From: an uncultured Bacteroidales bacterium
GTDB taxonomy: Bacteria > Bacteroidota > Bacteroidia > Bacteroidales > FEN-979
DNA length: 46,677 bases
Assembly (NCBI GenBank): GCA_903903985.1
Contig: CAIVAT010000070.1
Location: 1-46,677 of the forward strand
Reading direction: 5' to 3'
In this document: in pieces, positions 25,964 through 35,146 of the stretch
How the letters are laid out: each line of letters starts with the position of its first letter
Numbering within the stretch: the first letter of the stretch is position 1
Position numbers and translations under genes: made by a program
Notes under the pieces: model-generated
Told to the model about the DNA's origin: nothing
Seen by the model: only the letters and a program-made list of their open reading frames with translations
Database searches by the model: none

Positions 25964-28108
25964 ATGAAACCAATATACATTGCTTTTTTAATTTTACTTC
26001 TCTTTGCTTCCCCTGCTATCAGCCAGGAAAAACAACAATCATCCAGGGCATCCAGGGACACCACTGCCATCAGGAATCTCAACGAGGTTGTGATCAGCGC
26101 CTTAAGGATCAACATCCCGCTGCGGCAAATTCCGGCAGCCATCTCGGTAGTTTCCGGGGACCAATTGAATGCGATGTCAAAAACAATTGCCGCGGACGAC
26201 GCGCTGAGACTTGTTCCGGGAGTGAGAATCGACAACGGAACCGGCGGATCGCGGGTTCATGTGTATATCCGTGGCCAGGGCGTTTTGACTGAAAGCGGAT
26301 TCCGCGGGATCGGGGTTTTAATTGATGGCATTTCCATCAACAGCCCGGGCGGTTTTGCGCCCGATTTATACGATGTTGACTGGGAAACCGTAAACAATGT
26401 TGAAGTTGTCAAAGGACTTGCAGCATCCCTGTATGGCACAAGCGCTACCGGCGGACTCATCAACATCACGACCAAAGATGGCGGAAATAAGCCCGTTAAC
26501 AGTTCGTTGTACGCCTCGGCTGGTTCAAACGGCTTCTGGAAAATCCTTGGCCAGGTTGACGGAACGCAGGGAAATGTCAATTACAGGATATCCTACTCTC
26601 ATATGCAGAGCCATGGTTATCGCATCCACCAGGCATACATGGCCGACAACCTGAGTGAAAAGCTCACCTGGACGCCTTCAAATAAAATAAAAGTCACCCA
26701 GTTGCTCACCTATACAAGTTATTTCAACCAAAATTCCGAAGGGATCAATTTAAGCCGCTATGACACCGTTGGCCACACAGCTGCGAATACGGATGCCATC
26801 CGCTATAACGAGTTTCATAAAACCCAGCGGCTGACAGGCGCCACGATCGTTAAATATGATTTTGCGAAAAACCAGGACATCACGGTCAAGGGATTTATCC
26901 GGTTCAACAATTACCAGGAGACCTCCAACAACGGGGATGATTACAAACCCTCAGTAAATCCGGGTATTACTGCACAGTACAATCTTCACTTTGGCAAAGA
27001 AAGCCTGTTTAACCACATCAGCCTGGGTGTAGATTACCAGTCCATGAAAATGACAGAGCACAATTTTGCAGTTCCCGACGGAGATCATATAAACAACAAC
27101 AGGGTTGACGACTACTGGAGCGAGGAGGTTTTCGATCTGAATACCCTGCTGATCAACCAGATCATCCGCCAGAGAAGTACCGGGTTGTTTTTAATTGACA
27201 AACTGGATATCGCCAAAAAACTCTATGCCCTCGTCAATCTCCGGTATGATTATGTATACAACCAGCTGGATTCTTCAACAGTGAGTGATCACAAAACCTT
27301 CAATAAACCAACCTTTCGCATCGGCCTGGCCTATGACCTTGCCAAAGCTGCCAACATCTATGCCAGCTTCGGTTCAGGATTCCTTGTCCCTACCGAGGAT
27401 GAGCTGTATAATAATCCTGTTAAATATGGCGGTTTCAATTCCCTTATCGAACCCTCGACCTCCCTTGGCGGAGAACTGGGTGTGAGAGGGGAGATCGGAA
27501 AAACCTTTTATTACGACGTTACCGGTTTCAACATCAATGCCAAAAACGAATTCTACCGCTACAGCGTACCCGGAAGGGGCAACAACACCGCCTTTTTCGG
27601 CAACATGGGCGAAAGCAGGAGATGGGGTGTAGAAACCTACTTGTCCTATTCTCCGCTTGATTTTCTCAAATTCGATGTGGCTTACGCCTATTCCCACTTC
27701 CAGTACACCTCTCCCGACAGTGTGAACGGCCATTGGATCCCACAGTGTCCGGAACATATGCTGACGGCTGAAGCTGCTGTAAAGTTTCTTAAGAATTTCA
27801 CCCTGACCATGAATGTGCAGTATCAATCCAAGTGGTACATCCAGGTTGATGACTCTATCTACCAACAGTATACTGAAAACGGCATCAAACGAAGCTCCTG
27901 CGAACGAACCGGCTTTACCGTGGCCAATGTGAACCTGAAATATGCATGGAAACTGGGAAACCTTGGAGGCGACATCAGTTTATTTTGCAAAAACCTGTTT
28001 GACGAGCAATATTTCGGGTTCACTGAACCGAACAATGGCCCCGATTACAACAGTTACCAGGCTGCTCCGGGCAGGGAGTTCTTTGTGAGTCTGCGGCTCC
28101 GGTTGTAA
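25964..28108 (+). CDS. TonB-dependent outer-membrane receptor (metal/siderophore type)
   Basis: The 714-residue protein has a signal peptide (IYIAFLILLLFASPAISQ) and a TonB-box-like segment near residues 38-46 (LNEVVISAL). The plug domain covers about 45-165, with IPAAISVVSGDQL, LRLVPGVRIDNGTGGS, VHVYIRGQG, VLIDGIS and VEVVKGLAASLYGTSATGG. The 22-strand barrel follows to a C-terminal aromatic/hydrophobic strand (FFVSLRLRL). There is no N-terminal carboxypeptidase-like extension, unlike SusC, so it resembles siderophore, heme or metal receptors rather than glycan receptors. It works with TonB-ExbBD, which are not in this window. It lies downstream of the small membrane protein at 25351 and shares its promoter. 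Substrate is unknown. Confidence 0.9.
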   Translation: MKPIYIAFLILLLFASPAISQEKQQSSRASRDTTAIRNLNEVVISALRINIPLRQIPAAISVVSGDQLNAMSKTIAADDALRLVPGVRIDNGTGGSRVHVYIRGQGVLTESGFRGIGVLIDGISINSPGGFAPDLYDVDWETVNNVEVVKGLAASLYGTSATGGLINITTKDGGNKPVNSSLYASAGSNGFWKILGQVDGTQGNVNYRISYSHMQSHGYRIHQAYMADNLSEKLTWTPSNKIKVTQLLTYTSYFNQNSEGINLSRYDTVGHTAANTDAIRYNEFHKTQRLTGATIVKYDFAKNQDITVKGFIRFNNYQETSNNGDDYKPSVNPGITAQYNLHFGKESLFNHISLGVDYQSMKMTEHNFAVPDGDHINNNRVDDYWSEEVFDLNTLLINQIIRQRSTGLFLIDKLDIAKKLYALVNLRYDYVYNQLDSSTVSDHKTFNKPTFRIGLAYDLAKAANIYASFGSGFLVPTEDELYNNPVKYGGFNSLIEPSTSLGGELGVRGEIGKTFYYDVTGFNINAKNEFYRYSVPGRGNNTAFFGNMGESRRWGVETYLSYSPLDFLKFDVAYAYSHFQYTSPDSVNGHWIPQCPEHMLTAEAAVKFLKNFTLTMNVQYQSKWYIQVDDSIYQQYTENGIKRSSCERTGFTVANVNLKYAWKLGNLGGDISLFCKNLFDEQYFGFTEPNNGPDYNSYQAAPGREFFVSLRLRL

Positions 28109-28186
28109 GAAAATTCATTCGTTTTTTGCTGACATCACAGGAAGAGCAAAAAACCAATTGCCAGTTTATAAAAGTCCTTAAAACAT

Positions 28187-28272
28187 AAGGGACCATCCTG
28201 AATTCATGGACCAGCATCGCGCGCAGCGATCCTCATACAGCATGAATTTTTACGGATGGTCCCTTTTCTTTT
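28187..28272 (+). terminator. Long nested hairpin after the TonB receptor, terminator or structured RNA
   Basis: A perfect 12-bp outer stem (AAGGGACCATCC at 28187-28198 with its complement at 28254-28265) encloses an 8-bp stem (AATTCATG at 28201-28208 with CATGAATT at 28241-28248). A smaller GCATCGC/GCGAT pairing lies at the centre. It ends in TTTTCTTTTCT. It is longer than a simple terminator needs to be. Confidence 0.6.
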
Positions 28273-28437
28273 CTGACATATCCAAATCCCGGGTTGAAAA
28301 ATTTCAAAGTTCTGTTGCGTTCCTCTTTTTTTTGATTATCTTTACCTATTCCAATCACAGCACCCATTTCAGCCCGATGCGGGAACTTTTTCATCTTTAT
28401 CCTGGTGTAAAAATTCATCCATAAAACAAAAACGATC

Positions 28438-29019
28438 ATGAAAACAAAATGGATTATTTTAGGAATTGCCTTTGTTTCCTTTGCTTGCGGTTCAAACAAT
28501 CAGAATGCCGGAAACGGGCAGAAGGGAATAACTGATTCGACTGTTAAATCTAAAGCCACAACAGTTAACACCCCAAAAATCAATACCGATTCACTCGTTC
28601 AGGTTATTGAAAAGGAAAGAGAAAGAATTGAAAGTAATTTGAAATCTTTTAAACAAAAAATTCTCCCGACAAAGGATCTCAGGGCTCAAATCAAACAGAA
28701 ATGGTCAAAGATCGAATATTATACAGAAAATGATCAGATAGTGCGGATTATTACCCTTCCTTATGAAAAAATTGTACCCCGGACAGAAGAATTCTATTTC
28801 CAGAAAGGAATCCTGATCCTGGCCTTTATCAATGATGAAGGATTAAAGTACATCGGAAAGGAGGATAAGCGGGTCGGAAAGGCCTATTATTTTTCGGGAG
28901 ATGCAGTTATCAAGGAAGATAACCGTACAAATGAAAAAGAAACCTCCATCAGAACTTCCGACGGAGAACGTCTTCTGCAGGAGGCAAAAGAATATCTTGA
29001 ATTATTCCCTAAACATTAA
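28438..29019 (+). CDS. Lipoprotein of unknown function
   Basis: The 193-residue protein has a lipoprotein signal (WIILGIAFVSFAC|GSNN), so it is predicted to be lipidated at Cys18. A Ser/Thr/Asn-rich linker and a charged helical stretch (VIEKERERIESNLKSFKQKI) follow. The soluble domain has several likely beta strands (IKQKWSKIEYYTENDQIVRI, RTEEFYFQKGILILAFINDE). I do not recognise the family. It stands alone, between the TonB-receptor terminator and a convergent membrane-protein gene. Confidence 0.65.
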   Translation: MKTKWIILGIAFVSFACGSNNQNAGNGQKGITDSTVKSKATTVNTPKINTDSLVQVIEKERERIESNLKSFKQKILPTKDLRAQIKQKWSKIEYYTENDQIVRIITLPYEKIVPRTEEFYFQKGILILAFINDEGLKYIGKEDKRVGKAYYFSGDAVIKEDNRTNEKETSIRTSDGERLLQEAKEYLELFPKH

Positions 29020-29292
29020 TTTTAGCTGATACGGATAAAACCGTCCCTTTGCAGCTCAATGAACGCTTGGATCCCCGATCCGCAGCAGGTTCTTGCTTCG
29101 GCCGAAGGGCCCTGACGGCAGAAAACAGAAAACACGGGGGACCCCGTCAGCGCAAACAGGAATGCTCCCGGTTTCCCGGGACGCAAAAGGCGAGCATTGC
29201 AAAACGAGCCATGGTGGGCTTTATTTGCTGATAATGAACACAAAACATGGTGTGGAAACGAAAATAATCGTACTTCTTCTATAATATTAGTA
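29020..29292. other. Intergenic region with several small inverted repeats
   Basis: Between convergent genes lie CTGACGG/CCGTCAG and AATGCTC/GAGCATT pairs in the span of about 29110-29200. No gene is supported. The GC-rich part differs from the AT-rich ends. Confidence 0.45.
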
Positions 29293-29829
29293 TTATTTTT
29301 CCCTATCCGATTCGGTTTCAAATCTGGCTTTGGCCTTGTAGATAAAAAGTGCCCGGAGCTTATCCCAGAAATCGCCGCCCAGCACGAACAGGCTCGACAG
29401 GAACATCAGGTCTGATGCGACAATGATGATGTACCGGGCATGTAACCCAATTGGAAACAGGTGTGGCATGAATGAGATCATGTAATTCGGAAGGAATGGC
29501 AGCACAAAGAGAACCAACCCGATATTATATCGCAACGGGGTGATCTGGTGCGGCTTTGCCACCTTGTGATAAAAATAGTGCATCTGGTAATTGATCCAGG
29601 CATAAGATGGTTTACCAAGGATGGCAACACTCCCGATTTTCATCAGCGGAGCACTGATCCAGAAAACTCCCAGCACAAAACCCTTCCAGAACGATCCGGC
29701 AGTAAATTCGCGAAGTACCAGTCCGGTCGGCAGCATAAAAAAAGATGCGATGAAAACAACCAGCCCGATATAAAACCGGATGCCGGGATTCTCCGGGGCT
29801 TTCATCTCTGTTGGACGATGGATGAACAT
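29293..29829 (-). CDS. Small membrane protein, 'transporter suffix domain' type
   Basis: The 178-residue protein has four or five hydrophobic segments (FYIGLVVFIASFFMLPTGLV, FVLGVFWISAPLMKIG, YNIGLVLFVLPFLPNYMI, ARYIIIVASDLMFLSSLFVL). It ends with GGDFWDKLRALFIYKAKARFE, which resembles the domain found as a suffix on some transporters and as stand-alone proteins. An ATG eight codons in (29805) is also possible as start. It lies 28 bases downstream of the EamA transporter in the same direction, so the two are probably cotranscribed. Function is unknown. Confidence 0.65.
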   Translation of the reverse strand: MFIHRPTEMKAPENPGIRFYIGLVVFIASFFMLPTGLVLREFTAGSFWKGFVLGVFWISAPLMKIGSVAILGKPSYAWINYQMHYFYHKVAKPHQITPLRYNIGLVLFVLPFLPNYMISFMPHLFPIGLHARYIIIVASDLMFLSSLFVLGGDFWDKLRALFIYKAKARFETESDREK

Positions 29830-29856
29830 AGAATGGTTATTTTACTGCTTAAGGTT

Positions 29857-30765
29857 TTATAAAAAGAACATCCCCACCCCCGACACCGCCAGCATTGCTC
29901 CCGCAACCTCTTTAAACGTAACTTTTTCTTTGTAAAGTATCATGGATGGCGGAATAATTAGCACCGGGACAATCGCCATGATGGTCGAAGCGACTCCTGT
30001 ATCGGCGTATTTGATCGAAATCAATGAAAATGAGACCCCAAGGAATGGCCCGAAAAAAGCCCCGAGCGACAGCTGCAGCATGGGTTTGCGCATGCTCAGC
30101 GCCCGGAATGCATGTTTCCAGAATCCCATGATGGTAAACAACAGTGCGAAACCGGCAATCCCTGCAATGACACGGATTTGCGTTGAGGCGAACGTATCAT
30201 AGCCCCTCATTCCTACTTTGCTGAGCACCAGGCCAACTGCCTGACCGGCAGCACCCCCGAGACCAAGCAGGATGCCCCATAACGGATAGTTGAATTTGAC
30301 CCTCCTGAACCCGCCATTGCTCTCTTGCGCTGTATGTCTTTTCAACACCACCAGCGCGATACCTGAAATCGTCAGGGTCATGCCGATCCAGCTTTTCCAC
30401 GACAGGGTTTCCCCAAGGACCATCCAGCCTATCAGGGCGGTCATAGGCGGGGCAAGGGCCATCAGCAGCATGGAGATCCTCGCCCCGACAACAACAAAGG
30501 CCTGAAACAGGCACAGGTCGCCAAAAACGAACCCGATGAGTCCCGACAGGGTAAGGTACAACCATGCATGTGGTGTGGCATCCAGGGGTAAAAGTGATCC
30601 CCGGTAGAAAAAAACAAACAATGTCAGGAAACAAAAACCTGCCATCAACCGCAGGAGGTTGACCACCATGGAACCTATTTTGCGGCTGGCTGCTTCAAAG
30701 GCCAGGGCCGTGATGGTCCAGAAAACGGCGGTGAGCAGGGCGGCTATTTCGCCGGGATGGTGCAT
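29857..30765 (-). CDS. EamA/DMT-family transporter
   Basis: The 302-residue protein has ten hydrophobic helices in two EamA repeats of about 140 residues, typical of the drug/metabolite transporter superfamily. The first repeat covers EIAALLTAVFWTITALAFEA to SGIALVVLKR, and the second LWGILLGLGGAAGQAVGLVL to AVSGVGMFFL. Gly-Glu pairs such as WMVLGETLSWKSW are also characteristic. The ATG at 30765 is used because the first helix follows directly; a longer frame would overlap the upstream gene. It lies 19 bases after the EnvC-like gene. Substrate is unknown. Confidence 0.85.
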   Translation of the reverse strand: MHHPGEIAALLTAVFWTITALAFEAASRKIGSMVVNLLRLMAGFCFLTLFVFFYRGSLLPLDATPHAWLYLTLSGLIGFVFGDLCLFQAFVVVGARISMLLMALAPPMTALIGWMVLGETLSWKSWIGMTLTISGIALVVLKRHTAQESNGGFRRVKFNYPLWGILLGLGGAAGQAVGLVLSKVGMRGYDTFASTQIRVIAGIAGFALLFTIMGFWKHAFRALSMRKPMLQLSLGAFFGPFLGVSFSLISIKYADTGVASTIMAIVPVLIIPPSMILYKEKVTFKEVAGAMLAVSGVGMFFL

Positions 30766-30784
30766 CAAAATATATTCCTCCTTT

Positions 30785-31987
30785 TTATCTTCCGGCAAGC
30801 CAGTCTTCAGGATTCTGAATCTCCTTGCCATGCCATAGTTCAAAATGCAACTCTGATTTCTGATCTCCTGAATTGGAATGAACCTTCCCGATTGTTTGTT
30901 TAACAGTAACCTCCTGTCCGTTGTGCACACTCACCTCCTCCAGATTCGAATAGACCGTAAGATAATCACCATGGCGGATGATCACCACGTTGTTGAGCCC
31001 GGCAAAGGTCATTACCCTGCTCACTTTCCCGCCAAAGACAGATTTTACAGGCGATCCGTTGTCGGTCATGATATCGATGCCATTGTTTTTCACTTTAACA
31101 TGCTCCAGCACCGGATGGGCATGCTCCCCGAAACTGCCTGAAATAAACCCGCGGTCGCAGGGCCAGGGCAGCCTTCCGCGGTTTGCTGAAAAAGAAGAGG
31201 ACAATTCCTTGACATTGTTGTTCCTTGTCTCCTTTTTTCGTTGTTGCTCCTCCGATGCTTTGATATCTTCGGCGATGAGTTTTTCAATTGCCTTTTCGAG
31301 TTGCTCTGCAGCCTGCTGCTTTGTTCGCAGTGTTGAAAGAAGTTTCTTTTCCTTTGATGAAAGTTCTTTCACGGCAATGGATTTCTCGGTTTTCTCGCGG
31401 TCAAGCTTTTGTTTTTCCGATTGTTTTGACTGGACCAGGTTCAGTTTTTCAACCCTGATCCCTTCCAGATCCCTGCGATGCGCATTGATCGCTTTCTGGG
31501 TCGATTCTATTTTTTCAGCCTGGGTCCGGCGGTAGGAAGCATATTGCTGATAATATTTCAGGCGTTGGTATGCCTGGTTGAAATCTCTCGCCGAAAAAAT
31601 GAACATCAGCTTGCTGTGCCCGTTCATGGTTCGGTAGGCATAGTAGATCATCCGGGCATATTCATTCCTGAGGTTGTGAAGTTGTGCCGACATCCTGCCG
31701 ATCTGAATGCTGTCGGCAATGATCGTCACCTGTACGTTTTCAAGTTCACGATTGATCGCATTGATCAGCGCTTCCCGGCTTTTGATCTGTTTTACCAGGA
31801 TCTGCAGATTGTTCAGTGATGCCTGTTTGTTTTTCTGAGTCTTCTCCAGCAGTTCGGTGGTAAGGCGGATCTCCTCTTCCAGTTTCTGTTTTGTCCGCTG
31901 CAGTTTCTCCTTATCCCTGGTGGATTGAGGATTACCCGGAATCACCGACAGGAACAACATGATCACCAGCAACCATTTGGTATTCAT
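30785..31987 (-). CDS. EnvC-like murein hydrolase activator (coiled coil plus degenerate LytM/M23 domain)
   Basis: The 400-residue protein has a signal peptide (TKWLLVIMLFLSVIPGNPQ) and a coiled coil of about 215 residues (from STRDKEKLQRTKQKLEEEIR). A LytM/M23 domain covers about residues 275-400. That domain has GSFGEHAHPVLEHVKVKNNG and ELHFELWHG. Active M23 enzymes have a metal-binding His where this protein has Asn in KNNGIDI, so the Zn site is incomplete. This pattern, coiled coil plus dead LytM, is that of EnvC, which activates amidases during cell separation. The ATG at 31987 is chosen by the signal peptide. It follows DUF4292 and TPR genes, a conserved Bacteroidota order. Confidence 0.85.
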   Translation of the reverse strand: MNTKWLLVIMLFLSVIPGNPQSTRDKEKLQRTKQKLEEEIRLTTELLEKTQKNKQASLNNLQILVKQIKSREALINAINRELENVQVTIIADSIQIGRMSAQLHNLRNEYARMIYYAYRTMNGHSKLMFIFSARDFNQAYQRLKYYQQYASYRRTQAEKIESTQKAINAHRRDLEGIRVEKLNLVQSKQSEKQKLDREKTEKSIAVKELSSKEKKLLSTLRTKQQAAEQLEKAIEKLIAEDIKASEEQQRKKETRNNNVKELSSSFSANRGRLPWPCDRGFISGSFGEHAHPVLEHVKVKNNGIDIMTDNGSPVKSVFGGKVSRVMTFAGLNNVVIIRHGDYLTVYSNLEEVSVHNGQEVTVKQTIGKVHSNSGDQKSELHFELWHGKEIQNPEDWLAGR

Positions 31988-32033
31988 GACTTTGCTGAAT
32001 GATGGCGCCCATCTGATCATCGGGTATGAGTTG

Positions 32034-32864
32034 TTATTTGACCGGCTGATAACTGCCGGGAATTTTGAACGGAAATTGCAATGGAACATTGATGGTCATC
32101 TTTGAAAAATCAACAGCAACCCTGATGGTGTGGTCAGCCCAGATGATGTAGGTCATTTTTCTTGGGAACAACTGGTCCTCCATTTGTTCAAAAGAACCGT
32201 AGGTCGACTCCAGTTTGATGTTCTCACGGCGGATCTCCTTCACATCGGCATGGGTGATCTTGAAATTATCAGGATCGAGCCAGATGTTTTGAATAAATAT
32301 TTTCAGGTTTTCCTGGCTGCTGCGCACAAACTTCTTCAATTTATGGCGTTCTCCGGTTGACAATTTGTATTCCCCATGATCGATGGAGGCCCTGAATTTC
32401 CCGTCTTCATAGAATTGAAGGTCGTTGCCAAGCAGGAATGCCTGCAGGAGGTCAAAGTCGATGTTGGTGTTGAGGAAACGGTTCACATATTCATAATCCC
32501 CGATGAAATAGGTATCGTTAAGCCTGTTGATCATCTTCACCGAATCCTGGGAGATCATCAGTCGCACCGCTTCAATACCAAGCATGGGGGTCAGCGAAAT
32601 CCATATCAGGCTGTCTTCCCGGATGCGTATCTGTCCGTTGAATGAGTTTTTCTTGCCATTGTTCGAATAGTCGGCCGAAAACTTTGCCGAAAGCCAGGTG
32701 TATTTCAACTCCTTCTCCTTGAGTTTTGAAAATAAATAATCGGCACCCTCTTCTTTAATGGGTGCTTTCATTATTTTTCTGGCCGGGCTGCAGGATCCAA
32801 GCAAAAGAAGCAGTGCCGGCAGCAAAAAACCAAACCGGCGGAGTTTGGAGTAGTAAAACATCAT
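32034..32864 (-). CDS. DUF4292 lipoprotein
   Basis: The 276-residue protein has a lipobox (LLPALLLLLGSC) and a beta-rich domain (LKYTWLSAKFSADYSN, GQIRIREDSLIWISLTPMLG, VRLMISQDSVKMINR). These match DUF4292, related in fold to LolA/LolB lipoprotein carriers. It is predicted to be lipidated at Cys25 and attached to the outer membrane facing the periplasm. Its gene sits 3 bases after the TPR gene and 46 bases before the EnvC-like start, so translation is likely coupled. A lipid or lipoprotein handling role is inferred from the fold only. Confidence 0.82.
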   Translation of the reverse strand: MMFYYSKLRRFGFLLPALLLLLGSCSPARKIMKAPIKEEGADYLFSKLKEKELKYTWLSAKFSADYSNNGKKNSFNGQIRIREDSLIWISLTPMLGIEAVRLMISQDSVKMINRLNDTYFIGDYEYVNRFLNTNIDFDLLQAFLLGNDLQFYEDGKFRASIDHGEYKLSTGERHKLKKFVRSSQENLKIFIQNIWLDPDNFKITHADVKEIRRENIKLESTYGSFEQMEDQLFPRKMTYIIWADHTIRVAVDFSKMTINVPLQFPFKIPGSYQPVK

Positions 32865-32867
32865 GAA

Positions 32868-34649
32868 TTATTGGTAGTATTTTTTTTCATTGATCTTTTT
32901 TTCGAGGAGTTCTGAACCTGGTCCTTTTTGCCTGGCCTTCGTCCAATATTCGAGCGCACTTGCCTGATCGCCGAGCTTGTACATTACATCACCATAATGC
33001 TCCAGCACCTCTGCGCTCGGTTCTTCCGTGCTTTTTACCGCTTTTAAAATCCATTCGGCGGCATCCTTGTATTTCCCCTGTTTGAAAAGCACCCATCCGT
33101 AGGTATCCTGGAAAGAAGCATTGTCCGGTTCAAGGGAGATGGCTTTTTTTGCCATCATTTCCGCCTTTTCAAGTTCAGTGCCGGCGAGGGAAAGATAGTA
33201 TGCATAATTGTTCAGCACGTAACCGTTGTCATCTTTAAGTTTTATAGAGCGATCGAATGCAGTGAATGCTTCCGTATCGTTTTTCATGGCGTGCAAGGCA
33301 TCGCCCTGGTACATGTAAAACTGGGCCAGGAGCTCGTTGTTGTCAACCACCAGGTTGGCCCCTGAGGCCAGTGATTTCAAGGCTTCCCTGTTATCCTTCA
33401 GCTGAAGGCACGCCAGCCCGTTAAAAAGAAAAGGCATGGGCTGGTCAGGGAACAGTTCCATTGCCTTTGTGCTGTAAATACGCAGGTGATCATATTCACT
33501 CAACTGGAGGTCGAGCTGAAGAACCTGTTCCCAAACAGCATACCGGCTGCTGTCGAGCGACAGGACTTTTAAAAACGCCTCCCTGGCCTCCTTCATCTTT
33601 TTATCCTGTACCAGCAAATCGCCGTAAATCGAAAAAACCTTGGCATCTTTCGGATGGGTATCGATCAGGATTTTGGATAAAATAAATGCCTGGTCTTTGA
33701 GATCATTGTAAATCTGGTTTACCGTGTAGAACGAGAGAAGGATATTCACTTTGGTGTCAACATCAAGGTTGGGGTTGGCAAAACCCAGTTTCAGTTCTTC
33801 GAACGCTTTTTCCTTGTTCCCTGCCTTGCGGTAATAATCGGCCATCGACATATGGATGTAAGCATTTTCAGGATCCATCACCGAAATTTTCCGGTAGGTC
33901 TCCAGGGCCTTATCCTGCATGTTGTTGGCCATATAAAATTCCGCAAGAATTGAATAATACCTTGGTTCGTCGGGGAATGCCGCGATCAGGTTCTGAATCT
34001 CGCGCTCTGCGCTTTTCATGTCGTTGAGGTGCAGGTAGATTTTCTGTTTTTGAATGGAGATATCCTCCGATATTCCGGCATTTTCCTCAATGCGGTTATA
34101 GATTTTAATGGCCTCCGGAAATTTCTCTATCTGCAGGTTCAGGGCTGCAAGCTGGTACAGGTAGTCAAGGTTTTCAGGTTTTTTTGCGATAATTTTTTCA
34201 TAAATGTCAATGGCCTCGCCGATTTGGGAAGTGCCCTGGCACAGTTCGGCCAGGAAAAGCGAGTACCAGATATTGTCCGGGTCAAGTTTGCATGCTTCAC
34301 GGCATAATTTGACCGCCTCTTCGTAGTTTTTTTGTTCCGCTTCCAGCCTGGAAAGCTCAAAATAGCCCACCGGATCATCGGGGTAATGGTTGACGTATTG
34401 ACGGAACAAATCCTCCGCCCCCTTGCTGTTTCCAATGATCGCCTCTTTTTTTGCATCGATCAGCATGCCGGGATTACCTATCTTTAACATTGCCGCCGCC
34501 GACTGATCTTTTTTCGACTTTTTCTTCTCCGCCTTGTGGTCATCCGGCTTGCTGAATCCTACAATGCCGGCAATATCCGTATTCCCCCTGGAATGGAACT
34601 GAAAACCAAGCAAAAATGATATGACGATGATAATGATTTTTCCCCTCAT
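32868..34649 (-). CDS. Secreted tetratricopeptide-repeat protein
   Basis: The 593-residue protein has a signal peptide (RGKIIIIVISFLLGFQFHSR), a basic linker (KKKSKKDQ) and about 14 TPR units across residues 60-590. Examples are PVGYFELSRLEAEQKNYEEA, NIWYSLFLAELCQGTSQIGE, AYIHMSMADYYRKAGNKEKA and EVLEHYGDVMYKLGDQASAL. The ATG at 34649 is selected because the signal starts there. TPR arrays bind protein partners. Placement before the DUF4292 lipoprotein and EnvC-like genes suggests an envelope-assembly role. It is 20 bases from dut. Confidence 0.85.
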   Translation of the reverse strand: MRGKIIIIVISFLLGFQFHSRGNTDIAGIVGFSKPDDHKAEKKKSKKDQSAAAMLKIGNPGMLIDAKKEAIIGNSKGAEDLFRQYVNHYPDDPVGYFELSRLEAEQKNYEEAVKLCREACKLDPDNIWYSLFLAELCQGTSQIGEAIDIYEKIIAKKPENLDYLYQLAALNLQIEKFPEAIKIYNRIEENAGISEDISIQKQKIYLHLNDMKSAEREIQNLIAAFPDEPRYYSILAEFYMANNMQDKALETYRKISVMDPENAYIHMSMADYYRKAGNKEKAFEELKLGFANPNLDVDTKVNILLSFYTVNQIYNDLKDQAFILSKILIDTHPKDAKVFSIYGDLLVQDKKMKEAREAFLKVLSLDSSRYAVWEQVLQLDLQLSEYDHLRIYSTKAMELFPDQPMPFLFNGLACLQLKDNREALKSLASGANLVVDNNELLAQFYMYQGDALHAMKNDTEAFTAFDRSIKLKDDNGYVLNNYAYYLSLAGTELEKAEMMAKKAISLEPDNASFQDTYGWVLFKQGKYKDAAEWILKAVKSTEEPSAEVLEHYGDVMYKLGDQASALEYWTKARQKGPGSELLEKKINEKKYYQ

Positions 34650-34669
34650 TTGTAATTCGTAAATCGTAA

Positions 34670-35104
34670 TTATGTTATCCCTGTATGCCCGAATCCCCCG
34701 GCCCCGCGCGCAGTGCCGGCAAGTTCGTCCACCTCCACCCATTCGGCCTGCTCATGTGCGGCAATGATCATCTGGGCAATTCGTTCGCCATCGCTGACAA
34801 GAAACTCCTCATTGGAGAGGTTTACCAGGATGACTTTAATTTCTCCGCGGTAATCGGCATCAATGGTACCCGGCGTATTCAGCAGCGTGATCCCTTTGCT
34901 GAAGGCCAACCCGCTGCGTGGCCTGATCTGCGCCTCAAATCCTATCGGGATCTCCACAAACAACCCTGTTGGTACAAGAATCCGTTCAAGCGGCTTTAGC
35001 ATGATGCCGGCATCAAGGTTTGCACGCAGGTCCATGCCTGCCGAAGCAATTGTTTCGTAAGCAGGCAATGGGTGTTTGGAGTGGTTGACAATCCTGATCT
35101 TCAT
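34670..35104 (-). CDS. dut: dUTP diphosphatase
   Basis: The 144-residue protein contains all five trimeric dUTPase motifs: [31 protein letters not shown] (with the catalytic Asp), GERIAQMII and [11 protein letters not shown]. It hydrolyses dUTP to dUMP and pyrophosphate, protecting DNA from uracil and feeding dTMP synthesis. The ATG at 35104 ([11 protein letters not shown]) gives the normal length. It lies between the flippase and TPR genes, as often in Bacteroidota. Confidence 0.97.
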   Translation of the reverse strand: MKIRIVNHSKHPLPAYETIASAGMDLRANLDAGIMLKPLERILVPTGLFVEIPIGFEAQIRPRSGLAFSKGITLLNTPGTIDADYRGEIKVILVNLSNEEFLVSDGERIAQMIIAAHEQAEWVEVDELAGTARGAGGFGHTGIT

Positions 35105-35146
35105 AACAATAAGCAAGGGGGCAAAGGTAATAAAAAACTTGACTCA

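Noticed and set aside
28206..28424. 72-residue open frame before the lipoprotein gene
   Set aside because: It begins inside the nested hairpin and shows no coding character.
29022..29321. 99-residue minus-strand open frame
   Set aside because: It overlaps the end of the membrane-protein gene and lies mostly in inverted-repeat DNA, with no recognisable domain.
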